A DNA stretch of 64,000 nucleotides from Tipula vernalis (taxonomy: Eukaryota; Arthropoda; Insecta; Diptera; Tipulidae). Below, one piece after another: positions 33,320 through 43,799 of the stretch; positions within the stretch are counted from its first letter, which is position 1, and the number at the start of each line of letters is the position of its first letter. The stretch lies in the NCBI GenBank assembly GCA_958295665.1, contig OY282558.1, positions 183,126,015-183,190,014 on the forward strand. The letters are read 5' to 3'. Made by a program: the position numbers and the translations under genes. A model generated the notes under the pieces. The model was given only the letters and a program-made list of their open reading frames with translations, searched no databases and was not told the DNA's origin.

Positions 33320-34010
33320 CTTGGAAACAGTAGTGTAGTATCAGGATTGATGATGCCCAACCCTTTTTATCGTAATAACATAAATCGTTTCGAAAAGCTT
33401 GTCAGTCCACTTTTATGAAAGTATAGCCCCTCACCTGGTAAAATCTCTGAGATTAGGGGAAATTGACGTATTTTAGCACCAGTTTCAACAGGTTTAGCCT
33501 TTTCACAGTTTCCAAAAGTTTCACGATTATGCCCACGGCCCAACCTTTTCTATCTTAGTAAGAAAAATTGATTCAGAAAGCTTGGCTTGTCCATTTTACG
33601 TAAATATAGCCCCTCACCTGGTAACATCTCTAAGATTATGGGGAATAGCCAAAGGGTAGCATCAGTTTTGAATATTTTAAGTGTTTTCTACAATTTTCAA
33701 AAATTTCACGAACTTGTTCATCCGTTTTTATCTTAATAACAAAGATTGTTTTGGAAACCTTAACTTGTCCTATTTATGGAAATGTATAGGCCTACATTTG
33801 GTAACATCTCTAAGGTTATGGAAAATGACTGTATTGTAGCAGCTTTTTCAACAAGTTTAGCGTTTTTCACAACCCTTTTTATCGTAATAACAAAAATCAT
33901 TACGGAAAGCTTTACCTGTCCCCAGTATGGAAATATAGGCCCACACTTGCTAAAATCACAGTTTAATCCACTTTTACATGAAAAAAATTTTAAACTGCCA
34001 TCAAATTCAA
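33320..34010. repeat. Second satellite, about 180-base unit
   Basis: Words of the type ccctcacctggtaacatctctaag recur at 33428, 33611, 33790 and 33940 (steps 183, 179, 150). Units also share caacc(c)ttttatc(g/t)taataa, gaaagctt and tttcaacaagttta. The unit differs from the 165-base satellite next to it. Units are diverged, so this is an older array. Confidence 0.8.
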
Positions 34011-34099
34011 GGGATATAAAGATCGTGGATGTATGTAACCTCCGATGACCGCTGCCAACTGACTAAAATTAAAACGATTTTAGTTCTTTTTACAAATAT

Positions 34100-34918
34100 T
34101 TATTTAATGGTTTGTGAATTGATAGGCTGCGTCACCACTTCTTCATATTTTGGAGGTAGATCATCTGTAACAAAAATAAAAATAAAATATTTATTAATAA
34201 GGTGTACAAATAGATTAGAATTTTAAAAATAAACAAACGAAACTATAAGTTGACGTTTAATATTTAAGAATAACGATTTATCGCCAAACGTAAATATTGA
34301 TATAAGTATAACCATTATTTTACTAGGCAAGCGGTTTTATTTTTGCACCTGACTATTGAGTGCCAAATTATCTGAATAAATTTGCGATAGGCACTACAAC
34401 CAATTTAAATTTATGATAGTAGTGATAAGTTTTTAAAAACAAGTAAATCAGTACTTTAAAAGTGTTTCAACTAAATAACGTATCTAAGAGTAAAGCATTA
34501 GTAAAATATGTTTATGTATAACAAAAAAATAAATTAAACAATACAATAAATTACAATACGTCATTAAAAATTTTCACCATTAATCAAACACTATTACAAA
34601 CTACATAATTAAATTTACGAACCTGCTATATTGACAGTTGACTGTCGAGCATTCATATTAGCAGTTGAGATTGAATAAACATACATTTGATTATGCCGCA
34701 CCCCCTGCGATCTACTTATGGTCACCTCTCGTTCTGCAATTGCATTCCGTATGAATATACGCCGTCGTCGTAACGCTTCACGCTATTAATTATCGGCTTA
34801 AATTAATTTATGTACTATGTATAAGTAGACGTAAATAGTTTAGAAAATAGCTTACCGCAAAACAAAAGACAAATAAAATTGAAACTGTCAACCACAAAAA
34901 CATATACCACTCATACAT
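34100..34918 (-). CDS. Small single-pass membrane protein with PPxY tail, gene 1
   Basis: Unrecognised protein of 95 residues. Exon 1 (34918-34856, 63 bases) encodes MYEWYMFLWLTVSILFVFCF plus Ala, a membrane anchor. Exon 2 (34782-34623, 160 bases) starts REALRRRR, a basic stop-transfer, and ends QSTVNIA. Exon 3 (34164-34100, 65 bases) encodes DDLPPKYEEVVTQP to a TAA. Introns are GT-AG, of 73 and 458 bases, phases 0 and 1. The basic residues just after the anchor favour a short N-terminus outside and a cytoplasmic tail. PPKY fits the PPxY consensus bound by WW domains of Nedd4-type ubiquitin ligases; the role is inferred only. The paralogue at 49589-50033 has the same exon plan. Eight WGATAR sites lie upstream. 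Confidence 0.8.
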
Positions 34919-35030
34919 TTTGAATTAAAAAAAAATGATTCTACATGAACTCACAAATACCCAAATTAGTTGACTATTTAGTCTTTCGATTTAATTTAAG
35001 TCATATTAGTATATTACATTGTCGACAGTC

Positions 35031-35315
35031 TGATAAGGCCGATTGTAGTTATTATCACATTTATTATGTGATAGCTATTCTTTTGATTAAATACTAACAC
35101 AAACAATTGTTGAAAACTTTGTTTATTTATTATCGAAGCCCCAAAAGTAATTAAAAGTGAAACGGTGATAACAATGATAGAGAATTTTTGTTTTTATCGA
35201 ATTTCTATTAGATAGAAATATTTGAAGATTTGTAGTATATTTCCGGAATCTGATAACTTATAAGTAAGCCTTCACATTAAACAAGGCCGTCTACAAGCGG
35301 AATCAATCGTTATCA
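35031..35315 (-). promoter_or_regulatory. Cluster of eight GATA-factor-type sites upstream of PPxY gene 1
   Basis: WGATAR matches occur on either strand at 35031, 35052, 35069, 35166, 35175, 35210, 35251 and 35310. From base composition I would expect about one in 285 bases. The cluster begins 113 bases upstream of the start codon. It suggests a GATA-responsive (gut, fat-body or blood-cell) enhancer or promoter; this is inference from sites alone. Confidence 0.4.
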
Positions 35316-35339
35316 TAAGTGTTTAACTCTCTTCAAATA

Positions 35340-36139
35340 AATCGTTAATTATTTATTATTATGTCTGTGATTTTTTTTTGTTTTTTTATTATTTGGGAAA
35401 TATTTTTAATTAAAAGATAAAAAATAGTTTTATAACTTTCCTTAGAAAGTTCGTTAGAATTAATCAATTAATCAATCCTCAAAAATGAAAAGGTCTACTT
35501 GTTGTTCTAAGCTAACAAAATGCTTCTGAAAGGCATTTGGCGGTATTTGGTCCGAAAGCAAAAACCAACTCTTGCCACCCCAATGTATGGTACTATCGCG
35601 ATAGCTTAGATTTACAAAGGTTCGATTAATACTTTTTTTTACTAAAAGCGATGCCGTTTACAAAAACGCCAAACCGGGGTTTCTGTGGCTGTTTGTTTGG
35701 TCATCAACGACTTGTAAATACGTTTTAGTGTACTTGATATTATTCCGGTAGCTTCATAAAGTTTGATCTCCCTTATTATAGTTGATTTTGACTGACCAGA
35801 TTTTAAATCCTCCCATGCTTCTTTGGGAAGCTGTGATTGCCTTTGCCAGAGACAACTTACGAGAATTATAAATTGCACTTCCGAACGGAATAATAAAAGC
35901 AACGTAGGTGAAGTTTGTCCTAAATCTGTCCTAAAAAGCAACAACAACAAATTGTGCGTATTTGTGTTATTGTAAAAGCCGAAAGTCCCTTTATGTATAG
36001 CGAATTTTATTTCTAATAAATAGAAAATATATAATATAATATAAGTATAATATTTAAATCAGAAATATAAAGATTAAATAACCTAAAAACATTGGAAATC
36101 TATCTAAACTATCTGGAAATAACAGTTTTAGACAAAGTA
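35340..36139. other. No supported gene
   Basis: AT-rich. A minus frame at 35950-35642 (102 codons) contains LPKEAWEDLKSGQ and TGIISSTLKRIYKSLM and looks like a real but unrecognised protein fragment, perhaps from an element; it has no partner pieces nearby. Confidence 0.35.
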
Positions 36140-36728
36140 GTGGATTAAAGTATTAAGGACAACAAAGATTCATGGGATCTCATATAATAAATCGAATATA
36201 AGTAAAAGTAATATTCCGAATTTTCTTGAGAAAATCCTGGGAAGCAAGCATCAAAATGACCCATATGCGAAAATGTCAATAGATGTATGCTAAACAAAAA
36301 ATATTCCAGTTTTGGAAGAAGTAGGGGATCTGGGTGTTTAGGACAAAAAGTTTTGTGACATCTCATATAACATAACGACTATAAGTAAAATTCATATTCC
36401 GAATTTTCTTGAGAAAATCCTGGGAAGCAAGCATCAAAATGACCCATAGACAAAAATGTCACTGGACCTATCCTATCCGAAAAATATTCCAGTTTTGGAA
36501 AAGTAGGGGATCAGGGGGTTTAGGACACCAATGTTTTGTGACATCTCATATACGACTATAAGTAAAATTCATATTCCGAATTTTTTGAGAAAATCCTGGG
36601 AAACAAACATCAAAATGACCCTTATGCAAAAATATCAGTGGATCTATGCTTAACAAAAAATATTCCAGTTTTGGAAAAGTAGGGGATCTTAGTCTTTAGG
36701 ACAAAAAAGTTTTGTCACATCTCATATA
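36140..36728. repeat. 184-base satellite, left part
   Basis: About three units. The landmark ccgaatttt occurs at 36216, 36399 and 36576 (steps 183 and 177), within cctgggaagcaagcatcaaa, ttccagttttgga and gtaggggatctgggtgttta contexts. The array stops at ctcatata (36721-36728) and resumes at 40391 on the other side of a Gypsy element. Confidence 0.9.
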
Positions 36729-37270
36729 GATGCATACCGCCTCGCTCCCAGGTCAAAAATTACTAACTTTGTGTGCAAAATTAGTACTTGTAATATTAAT
36801 AACATTTCGCCTAATGAACTAGTTTTCGCTACAATCATTTTGTGCATCACATTGTTCATTTTGATGGCTCCCCGCTGCTTAATACCTAAATTGTTTGATT
36901 TCGTCGGGCTGGCGACGTTTTGATTTGAAATATTCTTAATTGCTAAATTGTTTGGTTCTGTCGGGCTGGCGACGTTTTGTCTTTTTTGCGTTGGGCTGGC
37001 AACGGCTTTTATTTGAATACTTTTATTATTTTGCGTTGTGTTGACAACGGCTTTTGTTTGATTATTGTAACGTCTGTCTGTGTCTGTCGGTTCCAAGTCG
37101 CTCCGGTCAACTTGAAAATTTTTTGTTTTCAGTCGGTCGACACGGCAATCTTGGAGGTTTTCTGTACAGTAATTGTTTTCGTTAATTAGGTACATTGCTG
37201 GAATGTTACCCATTTGGAGAGAATGTCCTTGTTCGGTTTGCGTTATTTTTTTGTTTTTATTTGGATCCAA
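36722..37270 (-). pseudogene. N-terminal pol region of the Gypsy element, truncated
   Basis: A 182-codon frame, different from gag and beginning 15 bases beyond its stop. It is Asn/Gln/Lys-rich and has a short repeated motif, VASPT, three times (about 36900-37010). It is positioned where pol of Gypsy elements begins, but no protease D-T/S-G is visible before the satellite junction at 36728. The last residues are encoded by satellite. It is a linker or pro-domain of uncertain function. Confidence 0.5.
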
Positions 37271-37284
37271 CTGTGGCAGCTCCC

Positions 37285-38793
37285 CTACAGCTGGTTGGAT
37301 CCGTTGGAGTTTTCCGATGTGTTTTGACTGTTTTGGATTTGAGTTTGCTTCGTTTGCATGTATATTGGGTTAATCTTCATCTGGTTAAATCGATCTGCTA
37401 GGTTGTTTCCGTTTGCTATCGGTTTGTCCCTTGGATGGTCACTAAAGCTGTAGTTTCTTTGTGGGAAGAATTTGCTCCGACATTCATCGAAAGTGTGTCC
37501 TGTTGTTGTTTTACAGTGACTGCAGTATTTTGGCTGGAAATTTGTTCTAAATGGAGGCTGTCTGTATGGATTTTGGTTGATTTGTTGTGTTGGTTTTTCA
37601 TGTTGCCTGAAATTATTCTGTTGGTACTGTTGTAGATTTCTTGTGGGTTCTATCTGTTGTATGCTTCTCCCGTTTGTATATGTGTTCATCTGTGGTCTTA
37701 TGCTGTTGAGCCTCGTTCTACACACATCGTAGGTGTGGTTCGGTCTTTGGCAGTAATTACAGATGACTTGTCTAAAATTATTTCTTTGGCGTTGTGTTTG
37801 TTGTTCATTATTATGTTGATTTTTGTTTGTGATTATTGTAGTCAGTCCTGTTGTCATCTCTAGCATTCTTTCTGTGCTTTCGGTTTCGTTGATTATTTCG
37901 TCTAAATTTGTTGCTTTTATTGTTGCTATCTTCTCTCTTAGTATTGTGTTATTTAATCCACGTTTGAACGCCTGTATTGCCGTATCGTCTAGGTGTTTCG
38001 AGTATGTTATATCTATTGTTGGGATTCCGTATTTAGTTTTATATCCGCTTTTGTAGTTCTCCAGAGCCTCGATTACGCGGTGGCCAAAATCTCTAATGGT
38101 TTCGCCATATGACTGTCTTATGTCAATAAATCTTCTTTCTAATTCTCCTAATGTCCATACCTTCGTGTACATACTATTTAGTGTCGCTTTTAATGTCAGA
38201 TAGTCGTCTATTTGTCTGTTTGATATCCTACTATAGGCGTTGCCTGTTAGTCTGAATTTAATTAATTTTCCGAATATTTTCTTTTCTTCGTCATTAGCGA
38301 GAAGATTATATACATTATCTGCTGCTCCTAAGAATCTTGTTAGCTCGTTTGATCCGTTGAATTCCGGTATGAAGTTTGTGATGTTTTGTTGAATTTCTTT
38401 GAGATTTACGTTGGTCATTTTTTGTGCGTTCTTTGTATCGACTGTTCTGATTATGTCTGTTGCTTTTTGAGGTGAGTGTGTTTGTGTGTCTTTATGAATT
38501 TTCTGTGCTTCAGTGCGTTCTGTATTTATCTGTGATTGTTTGTCTTCGTGGGTGATTGTTCTCGTTTGTGTTTCTTTTTCTACTGTGTGTTGTATTTGTG
38601 TTATGTGGATTGCTTCTTGGTTTATGTTACTGGGATGGCTTTCTGGACTGCTTGTACTGTTGGTTCTTTGTTGTGAACGTGTACGATCTTCACGTAATAA
38701 TGTTGACTCCCTTGGGTTGGTGGATTTTGTTGTTGGTGAGCGGGGTGTTTTTCCTGACTTTTTATGGGATGGCGCCTCTTCTTTGTTGTTCAT
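37285..38793 (-). CDS. gag: Ty3/Gypsy gag polyprotein, intact 502 residues
   Basis: Nucleocapsid and capsid precursor of a Gypsy-type LTR retrotransposon. The N-terminal 140 residues are Ser/Thr/Gln/Lys-rich and disordered. The capsid-like core starts FIPEFNGSNELTRFLGAADN (about residue 145) and runs through LTLKATLNSMYTKVWTLGEL and DDTAIQAFKRGLNN. Two zinc knuckles of form C-x2-C-x4-H-x4-C follow: CNYCQRPNHTYDVC (about 37720-37765) and CSHCKTTTGHTFDEC (about 37480-37525), the latter with one extra residue. The frame has no stop or shift and is the longest clean element ORF in the window after the LINE reverse transcriptase. It could still be expressed, though the element lacks the rest of pol. 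Confidence 0.85.
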   Translation of the reverse strand: MNNKEEAPSHKKSGKTPRSPTTKSTNPRESTLLREDRTRSQQRTNSTSSPESHPSNINQEAIHITQIQHTVEKETQTRTITHEDKQSQINTERTEAQKIHKDTQTHSPQKATDIIRTVDTKNAQKMTNVNLKEIQQNITNFIPEFNGSNELTRFLGAADNVYNLLANDEEKKIFGKLIKFRLTGNAYSRISNRQIDDYLTLKATLNSMYTKVWTLGELERRFIDIRQSYGETIRDFGHRVIEALENYKSGYKTKYGIPTIDITYSKHLDDTAIQAFKRGLNNTILREKIATIKATNLDEIINETESTERMLEMTTGLTTIITNKNQHNNEQQTQRQRNNFRQVICNYCQRPNHTYDVCRTRLNSIRPQMNTYTNGRSIQQIEPTRNLQQYQQNNFRQHEKPTQQINQNPYRQPPFRTNFQPKYCSHCKTTTGHTFDECRSKFFPQRNYSFSDHPRDKPIANGNNLADRFNQMKINPIYMQTKQTQIQNSQNTSENSNGSNQL

Positions 38794-39427
38794 ATATGGG
38801 GTGTATGGTGAAATAAATTTTCCACAATCACTTAACTACTGGTTAACAAATTTTAATTGACAAGACTTCTTTATATGATATACAATGATGATAGATAAAT
38901 GTTTTAACTCTTTTCTTTCTAAGAATTGGGATTCTTCGACCCTAAGTTTTAATTTTGGCTTTGATTTCCTTAACTAAGTCGCCACAGGTGCGAAATTCTA
39001 CAGCGCCATTTGTTATATCCTTTTTGTTATATAAAATGTTAGGTATGTATGCTTTGATGTCTACTGCGATATTTATTGTATAATTATATGTATATCATAT
39101 TGTATATTGTATATTGCGATTTTATACATACATATGGTTGAGGTTTTATTGATTATTGGTATATGTATTGTTTGTTTCTTATGAATATAGTCACTTGGCG
39201 CTTGCCGCGGGTGGGGGCTATGACCCAAGTGATATATATAAGATTGGAGAATTTTGTTGTGTTATTTGGAGAAATAAGCGAGTAACATAAGGCGTGGTTA
39301 GATGGGTCTTTTGAGCAGTAATGCCCCTTTGATCCAACTCTCTTGTAGAGTTAGCCCGTAACTTATGTTTACTCGTGTTGCCTTTTGTGTTAGTAGGTTG
39401 TTAAGTTTTGATTATAGTTACCTGATC

Positions 39428-39595
39428 TGTTGATGATTTTCCAGCTTTTCTTTTGGTTGAAATGTTTTGAGATCCTTGGTTTCTTTCGGTTAACTTTATT
39501 TCTTCAGATTGAGTTGATGACTTTCCAACTTTTCTTTTGATTAAATGATTAAAATTCTTGGTTTCTTTTGATTAATTTTATTTCTTTAGACTTTT
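39428..39595. repeat. 83-base tandem duplication in the Gypsy leader/LTR region
   Basis: gttgatga(t/c)tttcca(g/a)cttttc occurs at 39429 and 39512, each followed by ccttggtttcttt or tcttggtttcttt and tttatttctt. Such doubled blocks are common in LTR enhancer or leader regions of insect elements; a function here is not shown. Confidence 0.65.
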
Positions 39596-40390
39596 TCAAA
39601 AATGGTAATGATAACGTATGTTTAAGAAAAACTTGTTACAATAATGAACTTCTTACGTTAGAACTGATACAATAATAATGAGCCCTTACAACTAAATTTC
39701 AAGTTCTTATATACTAAATTTTGGTTAATTCTGCTATGGTATTACACTAACAATGTTACATGGTAAACCTGCTGAATATTATTTTCTTTGAATTATTACA
39801 CATTTTCCGCTTACAACCAATTATTCAACCTAATTTTAATTTCAAAAAATACTTTTGCTGATTTTGTGTCGTCTTACAAACAATTTACCGATTTTGGGTC
39901 AATTTAAATTTCGTTTTCATGCGCTACTTAATTTTCATATTTTATTACACATTTGAATTTATTGATTTTATTTTTTGTTTGTGTAAACGGCTCGTCACAT
40001 ATTTTATGCATATATATGTTATTTTATTTTATTTGATTTCCTAATTTTTATGTCTACCATATTTGTAAATTCTGTTTTGGTTTTTTCTTATGTACTACTG
40101 ACATGTGATACTATCATACATTTTTCTTTTTATCTTTTTTCTGAGAAAATCGTCGTGCGGCGGTAATCTCTCTTTTCTTAATTTTACACTTGTTATATAT
40201 TTAGGGGTGTGGTTAATATGAAATTATCTTAGTTTTAATTTATTGTTTTTCTATTCTTCCCATTTTTATGTGAGTTTATGTACTTTGATTTTTATTTGCT
40301 TTTATCATGAGAATATTTTTCGTTTTATTTGGTTCAATTTTGATTCTATCTTTTTAATTTACATTAATTGGTTCGTGATTATTTCACAAC

Positions 40391-41262
40391 AACATAACGA
40401 CTATAAGTAAAATTCATATTCCGAATTTTCTTGAGAACATCCTGGAAAGCAAGCATCAAAATAACCCATATATAAAAATGTCACTGGACCTATGCTATCT
40501 GAAAAATATTTCAGTTTTGGAAAGAGTAGGGGATCTGGGTGTTTAGGACAACAAAGTTTGATTTCATCCCATGTAACATATCGACTATAAGTAAAAGTCA
40601 TATTCCGAATTTTCTTGAGAAAATCCTGTTTAACAAGCATCAAAATAACCCATATACAAAAATGTCACTGGACCTATCATATCCGAAAAAAATTCCAGTT
40701 TTGGAAAGAGTAGGGGATCTGGGTGTTTAGGACAACAAAGTTTGGTGACATCTCATATAACATAACGACTTTAAGTAAAATTCATATTCCGAATTTTCTT
40801 GAGAAAATTATGGGAAGCAAGCATTAAAATAACCCATATATAAAAATGTCACTGGACCTATGCTATCTGAAAAATATTTCAGTTTTGGAAAGAGTAGGGG
40901 ATCTGGGTGTTTAGGACAACAAAGTTTGATGTCATCCCATGTAACATATCGACTATAAGTAAAAGTCATATTCCGAATTTTCTTGAGAAAATCCTGGGAA
41001 GCAAGCATCAAAATGACCCATATGCAAAAATGTCAGTGGATGTATGCTAAACAAAAAATATTCCAGTTTTGGAAAATTAGGGGATCTGGGTGTTTAGGAC
41101 AAAAAGTTTTGTGACATCTCATATAACATAACGACTATAAGTAAAATTCATATTCCGAATTTTCTTGAGAAAATCCTGGGAAGCAAGCATCAAAATTACC
41201 CCTCTACAAAAATGTCACTGGACCTATCCTATCCGAAAAATATTCCAGTTTTGGAAGTTTAT
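40391..41262. repeat. 184-base satellite, right part, with alternating dimer units
   Basis: The landmark ccgaat falls at 40421, 40605, 40789, 40973 and 41155 (steps 184, 184, 184, 182). Units alternate between type A (catctcatataacataacg, aaaattcat) and type B (catcccatgtaacatatcg, aaaagtcat) as A-B-A-B-A, a dimeric higher-order repeat of about 368 bases. The array ends within ccagttttggaag near 41260. Confidence 0.9.
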
Positions 41263-42385
41263 ACTTCTTAGCTGATGCCAGGTATGACTCGTGGAATAAT
41301 GAAGACAGCTTGCGCGATTTTTACAATACTGATTTTCCGCTATTAATGTTAACCAAGGTTCCCTCTTGATGAGAACGGTACCACCCTTGTCACCTCCGCT
41401 CAGTATCATGTTTTTTGCAACATTGAACTTAAAATGCCATTGAATTATTGGAAAATTTCAAAATACTCAATAGGTTCGATAATGTGATCTTTCGAGCGAA
41501 CTATCTTCTCAATATTGCCAAACACACGATCTGGCAGCATAAAACTACGTCCTACAATTGGAAATAATATTTCCGCTGGTGCAGTGCTGAACCTGAGTAA
41601 CTTCTGAGTATGGGAACTGTTGAGATCAACAGTGCAACAAAACACAATATTTTATGTCAACTCATCAACACTACAAGCCGGAACCTATTCATTAGGTAAC
41701 ATGGAATAACCATACAACAGAATCATATGACAAATTTACGTAATAATTTGTTTATCAAGAAAACTAATTCTGTTTTAACATGTTTACTTATTATCTTAAT
41801 AATGTTCGTATCATGTCACACAACACCTTTTCTCATTAATATGCTTACTAAACATTAATGTTTTATTGTTTCTTTTTATTGTAATATAGTGTAATTTGGA
41901 TGAATGAGATTTACAACTGAAACAAAGTGTTTGTTCTCAAGATTATTAAGACCCCACCAGTGGTAATCTTAATAATCATCAATATACGGAACTCTTATAT
42001 TAACAACAAGTTGGTTATTCTCGATAACCAATAGACCCCACCCATGGTAATCTATTAGTTAACTGTAGATCAAGACTATCTTGAATTTATAATTTAAGTA
42101 CAAAAGTCTATGATTTTACAGGAACTTTTCGATGTCCCTTGAACTATGGTAAAATTATTAGGTATTGGCAAATTTTTCTCACAATCAAATAAGAATATCA
42201 TGACATCTGGTGCTTGTTCTTTAACCATTCTATAGAAAGCCGAAGCCTTTAAAATGTGGACCTCTTTCTCCTCCCATCCTGTGATGAATTTTAGCCGCTC
42301 TTTGAATCTTAAGCAGGTAGAATATGCATCGGTTAATGGTGAACCAAATCCAATGTTATACTCACTGTAACTCACAGAGCCTCAA
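41235..42385 (-). pseudogene. Fragments of a repeated insect transposon-associated protein
   Basis: The frame 42375-42094 reads MSYSEYNIGFGSPLTDAYST, CLRFKERLKF, HILKASAFYRMVKEQ, FLFDCEKNLPIP and NFTIVQGTSKS. The frame 41645-41445 reads VGRSFMLPDRVFGNIEKIV and IIEPIEYFEIF. I recognise this wording (C-x-T/S-C, KA--FY, FDCQKNL-LP, NFTVVQG-SKS, GHSF-P-DR-FG-IE) from high-copy uncharacterised proteins of insects and cnidarians that look like transposon genes. Enzyme class unknown to me. The middle part is deleted or replaced, and 41412-41235 is decayed. Between the pieces (41700-42090) is AT-rich DNA with two copies of gaccccaccagtggtaatct-like words (41951 and 42031). Confidence 0.6.
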
Positions 42386-42399
42386 AAATGTTATACATT

Positions 42400-43799
42400 T
42401 ATAGCGAGTTGAAACTCGAATCCATTGCCATAATCATAAACTAAAACTCAATTTCAGATTGACTCATGAGTGTTTTGTTGATGTTTTAATAGATAACTAG
42501 TTTTTAATTTTTAATTTCTAAATTTTGGTTTCACTTGAGCTGTACAAATAAAGTTGTCACAGTTTTACGTAGTCCTACATTAATAGGTCGTGCCTCGAAT
42601 ACAAGCTCGTCGGTGTTTTTTGTTTATCAATGGTTTTGATTTATTCTGGACTAGTTTGGATGTGGTTTCTTTCAAGTGTCTTAAAGATGGAGGAATATTT
42701 GAATTTTGATTTTTATCGACGTCATTTCTGTATTGATAGTCTTTTTTCCAAAAACCAAAAATATGTTTGTGTTTCCCTTACAAGTGGCATTGCAACACTT
42801 TAGACTTGGTAAACAATATTTGACTATTTCTTTAAAGATATGTTATCTTTAATTTTGGAAAACACATTGTTGTTTAAACTTGTGACTGCACTTTAAAGAA
42901 ATATTAAATTTGGAGCACTTGCACGACATCTCAAGGAATAGAATAAAAATTCTCAATAAACAAGAGAATTTTAGGGGGGGGGGGTCATTTTTGGCTACAG
43001 ATTCGATCGAGATTCAATCAATGTTGTTGAATATTTTGCTTGTGCTGGCCACTCAAATGAATTTTTCATCCAAATTGTTCGTATTTTTGTTCAAATATGA
43101 AAACTTTTTATGTGAAACATAAAAAGTAACATAACACTCATGTGGCTGTATGTTCATGAAAAGTCGAGTTTAATAAGTTTAGGTTTTGCTATATTGCTTG
43201 ATTTGTGTAAGATGGAAGCAGTTTTACTGAGGTTCTCTTTGCGCTTTTAGAGATGACCCAAAATAGAGTTCGAAAGCTGAGGCTTTGGTTGGAGAGAATA
43301 TAGGGGCCCTGGCACAAAAAAAATATTATAAAGGAAACCACCGCAACATTATCACACGATTCAGCAATCCTAACAAAAAAAAACGTATTGCCATTTGAAC
43401 ATTCGATGTCGACAGTTTGCGATTTTTAAAAGGCATATTTTAAAAGCCAGAATTATATTTATACATTTATTTTACCTCAAGAACCCAGGAAAACCCGCTA
43501 AATCGCGGAGTTGGTTAAATCTGGATCCCGACCCTGCAATTAGAAAAACATCAGGGAACATGACCCACTAATATTTAACCAGTGGTGGCCACTGGCTTAA
43601 AATTAACTAATTTAGGTGCTTTGGACAAATAAATTCTTCTTTTATTTTATTTTTAAATTGTAATTCTCAGCAGGGGGGGTTCCATTTTCTTCATAAACAA
43701 CAAAGGTTTCACTCTAATATAAATCCTATACAAACAAATTATTTGAAAATTAGCAAATAGTTTGCATGAATCCTGCCAAAGTTGCTGAAGGCGATACTA
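42400..43799. other. No supported gene
   Basis: AT-rich, with a G-tract at about 42974-42983. The plus frame 42910-43122 and others are unsupported. A second G-tract lies near 43673. Confidence 0.45.

Larger units (their letters stand above)
36729..40390 (-). mobile_element. Partial Ty3/Gypsy element inserted in the 184-base satellite
   Basis: A 3,662-base insert. On the minus strand it starts tgttgtgaaataatcacg at 40390, contains a possible LTR and leader (40390-38800), an intact gag frame (38793-37285) and the first part of pol, and ends inside pol at 36729 without protease catalytic block, reverse transcriptase or 3' LTR. A possible primer site, tggcgctgtagaat, reads leftwards from 39008. 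Removing the insert restores a normal satellite unit (ctcatata joined to acataacg), so the breakpoints are precise, with at most one base of overlap. Confidence 0.75.

Noticed and set aside
37173..38860. Several plus-strand frames of 60-115 codons with membrane-like composition
   Set aside because: All lie antisense to the Gypsy gag and reflect its codon composition.
36140..41262. Regular repeats considered as a CRISPR array
   Set aside because: Units of 184 bases repeat end to end without unique spacers; this is a eukaryotic satellite.
41941..42060. Two copies of a gaccccacc(a/c)(g/a)tggtaatct word with flanking complementary bases, considered as regulatory hairpins
   Set aside because: Only two short imperfect copies, lying between pieces of a dead transposon gene; not enough to call a function.
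42910..43122. 70-codon plus frame beginning MEHLHDISRN
   Set aside because: Crosses a G-tract, has no recognisable motif and lies in AT-rich spacer.
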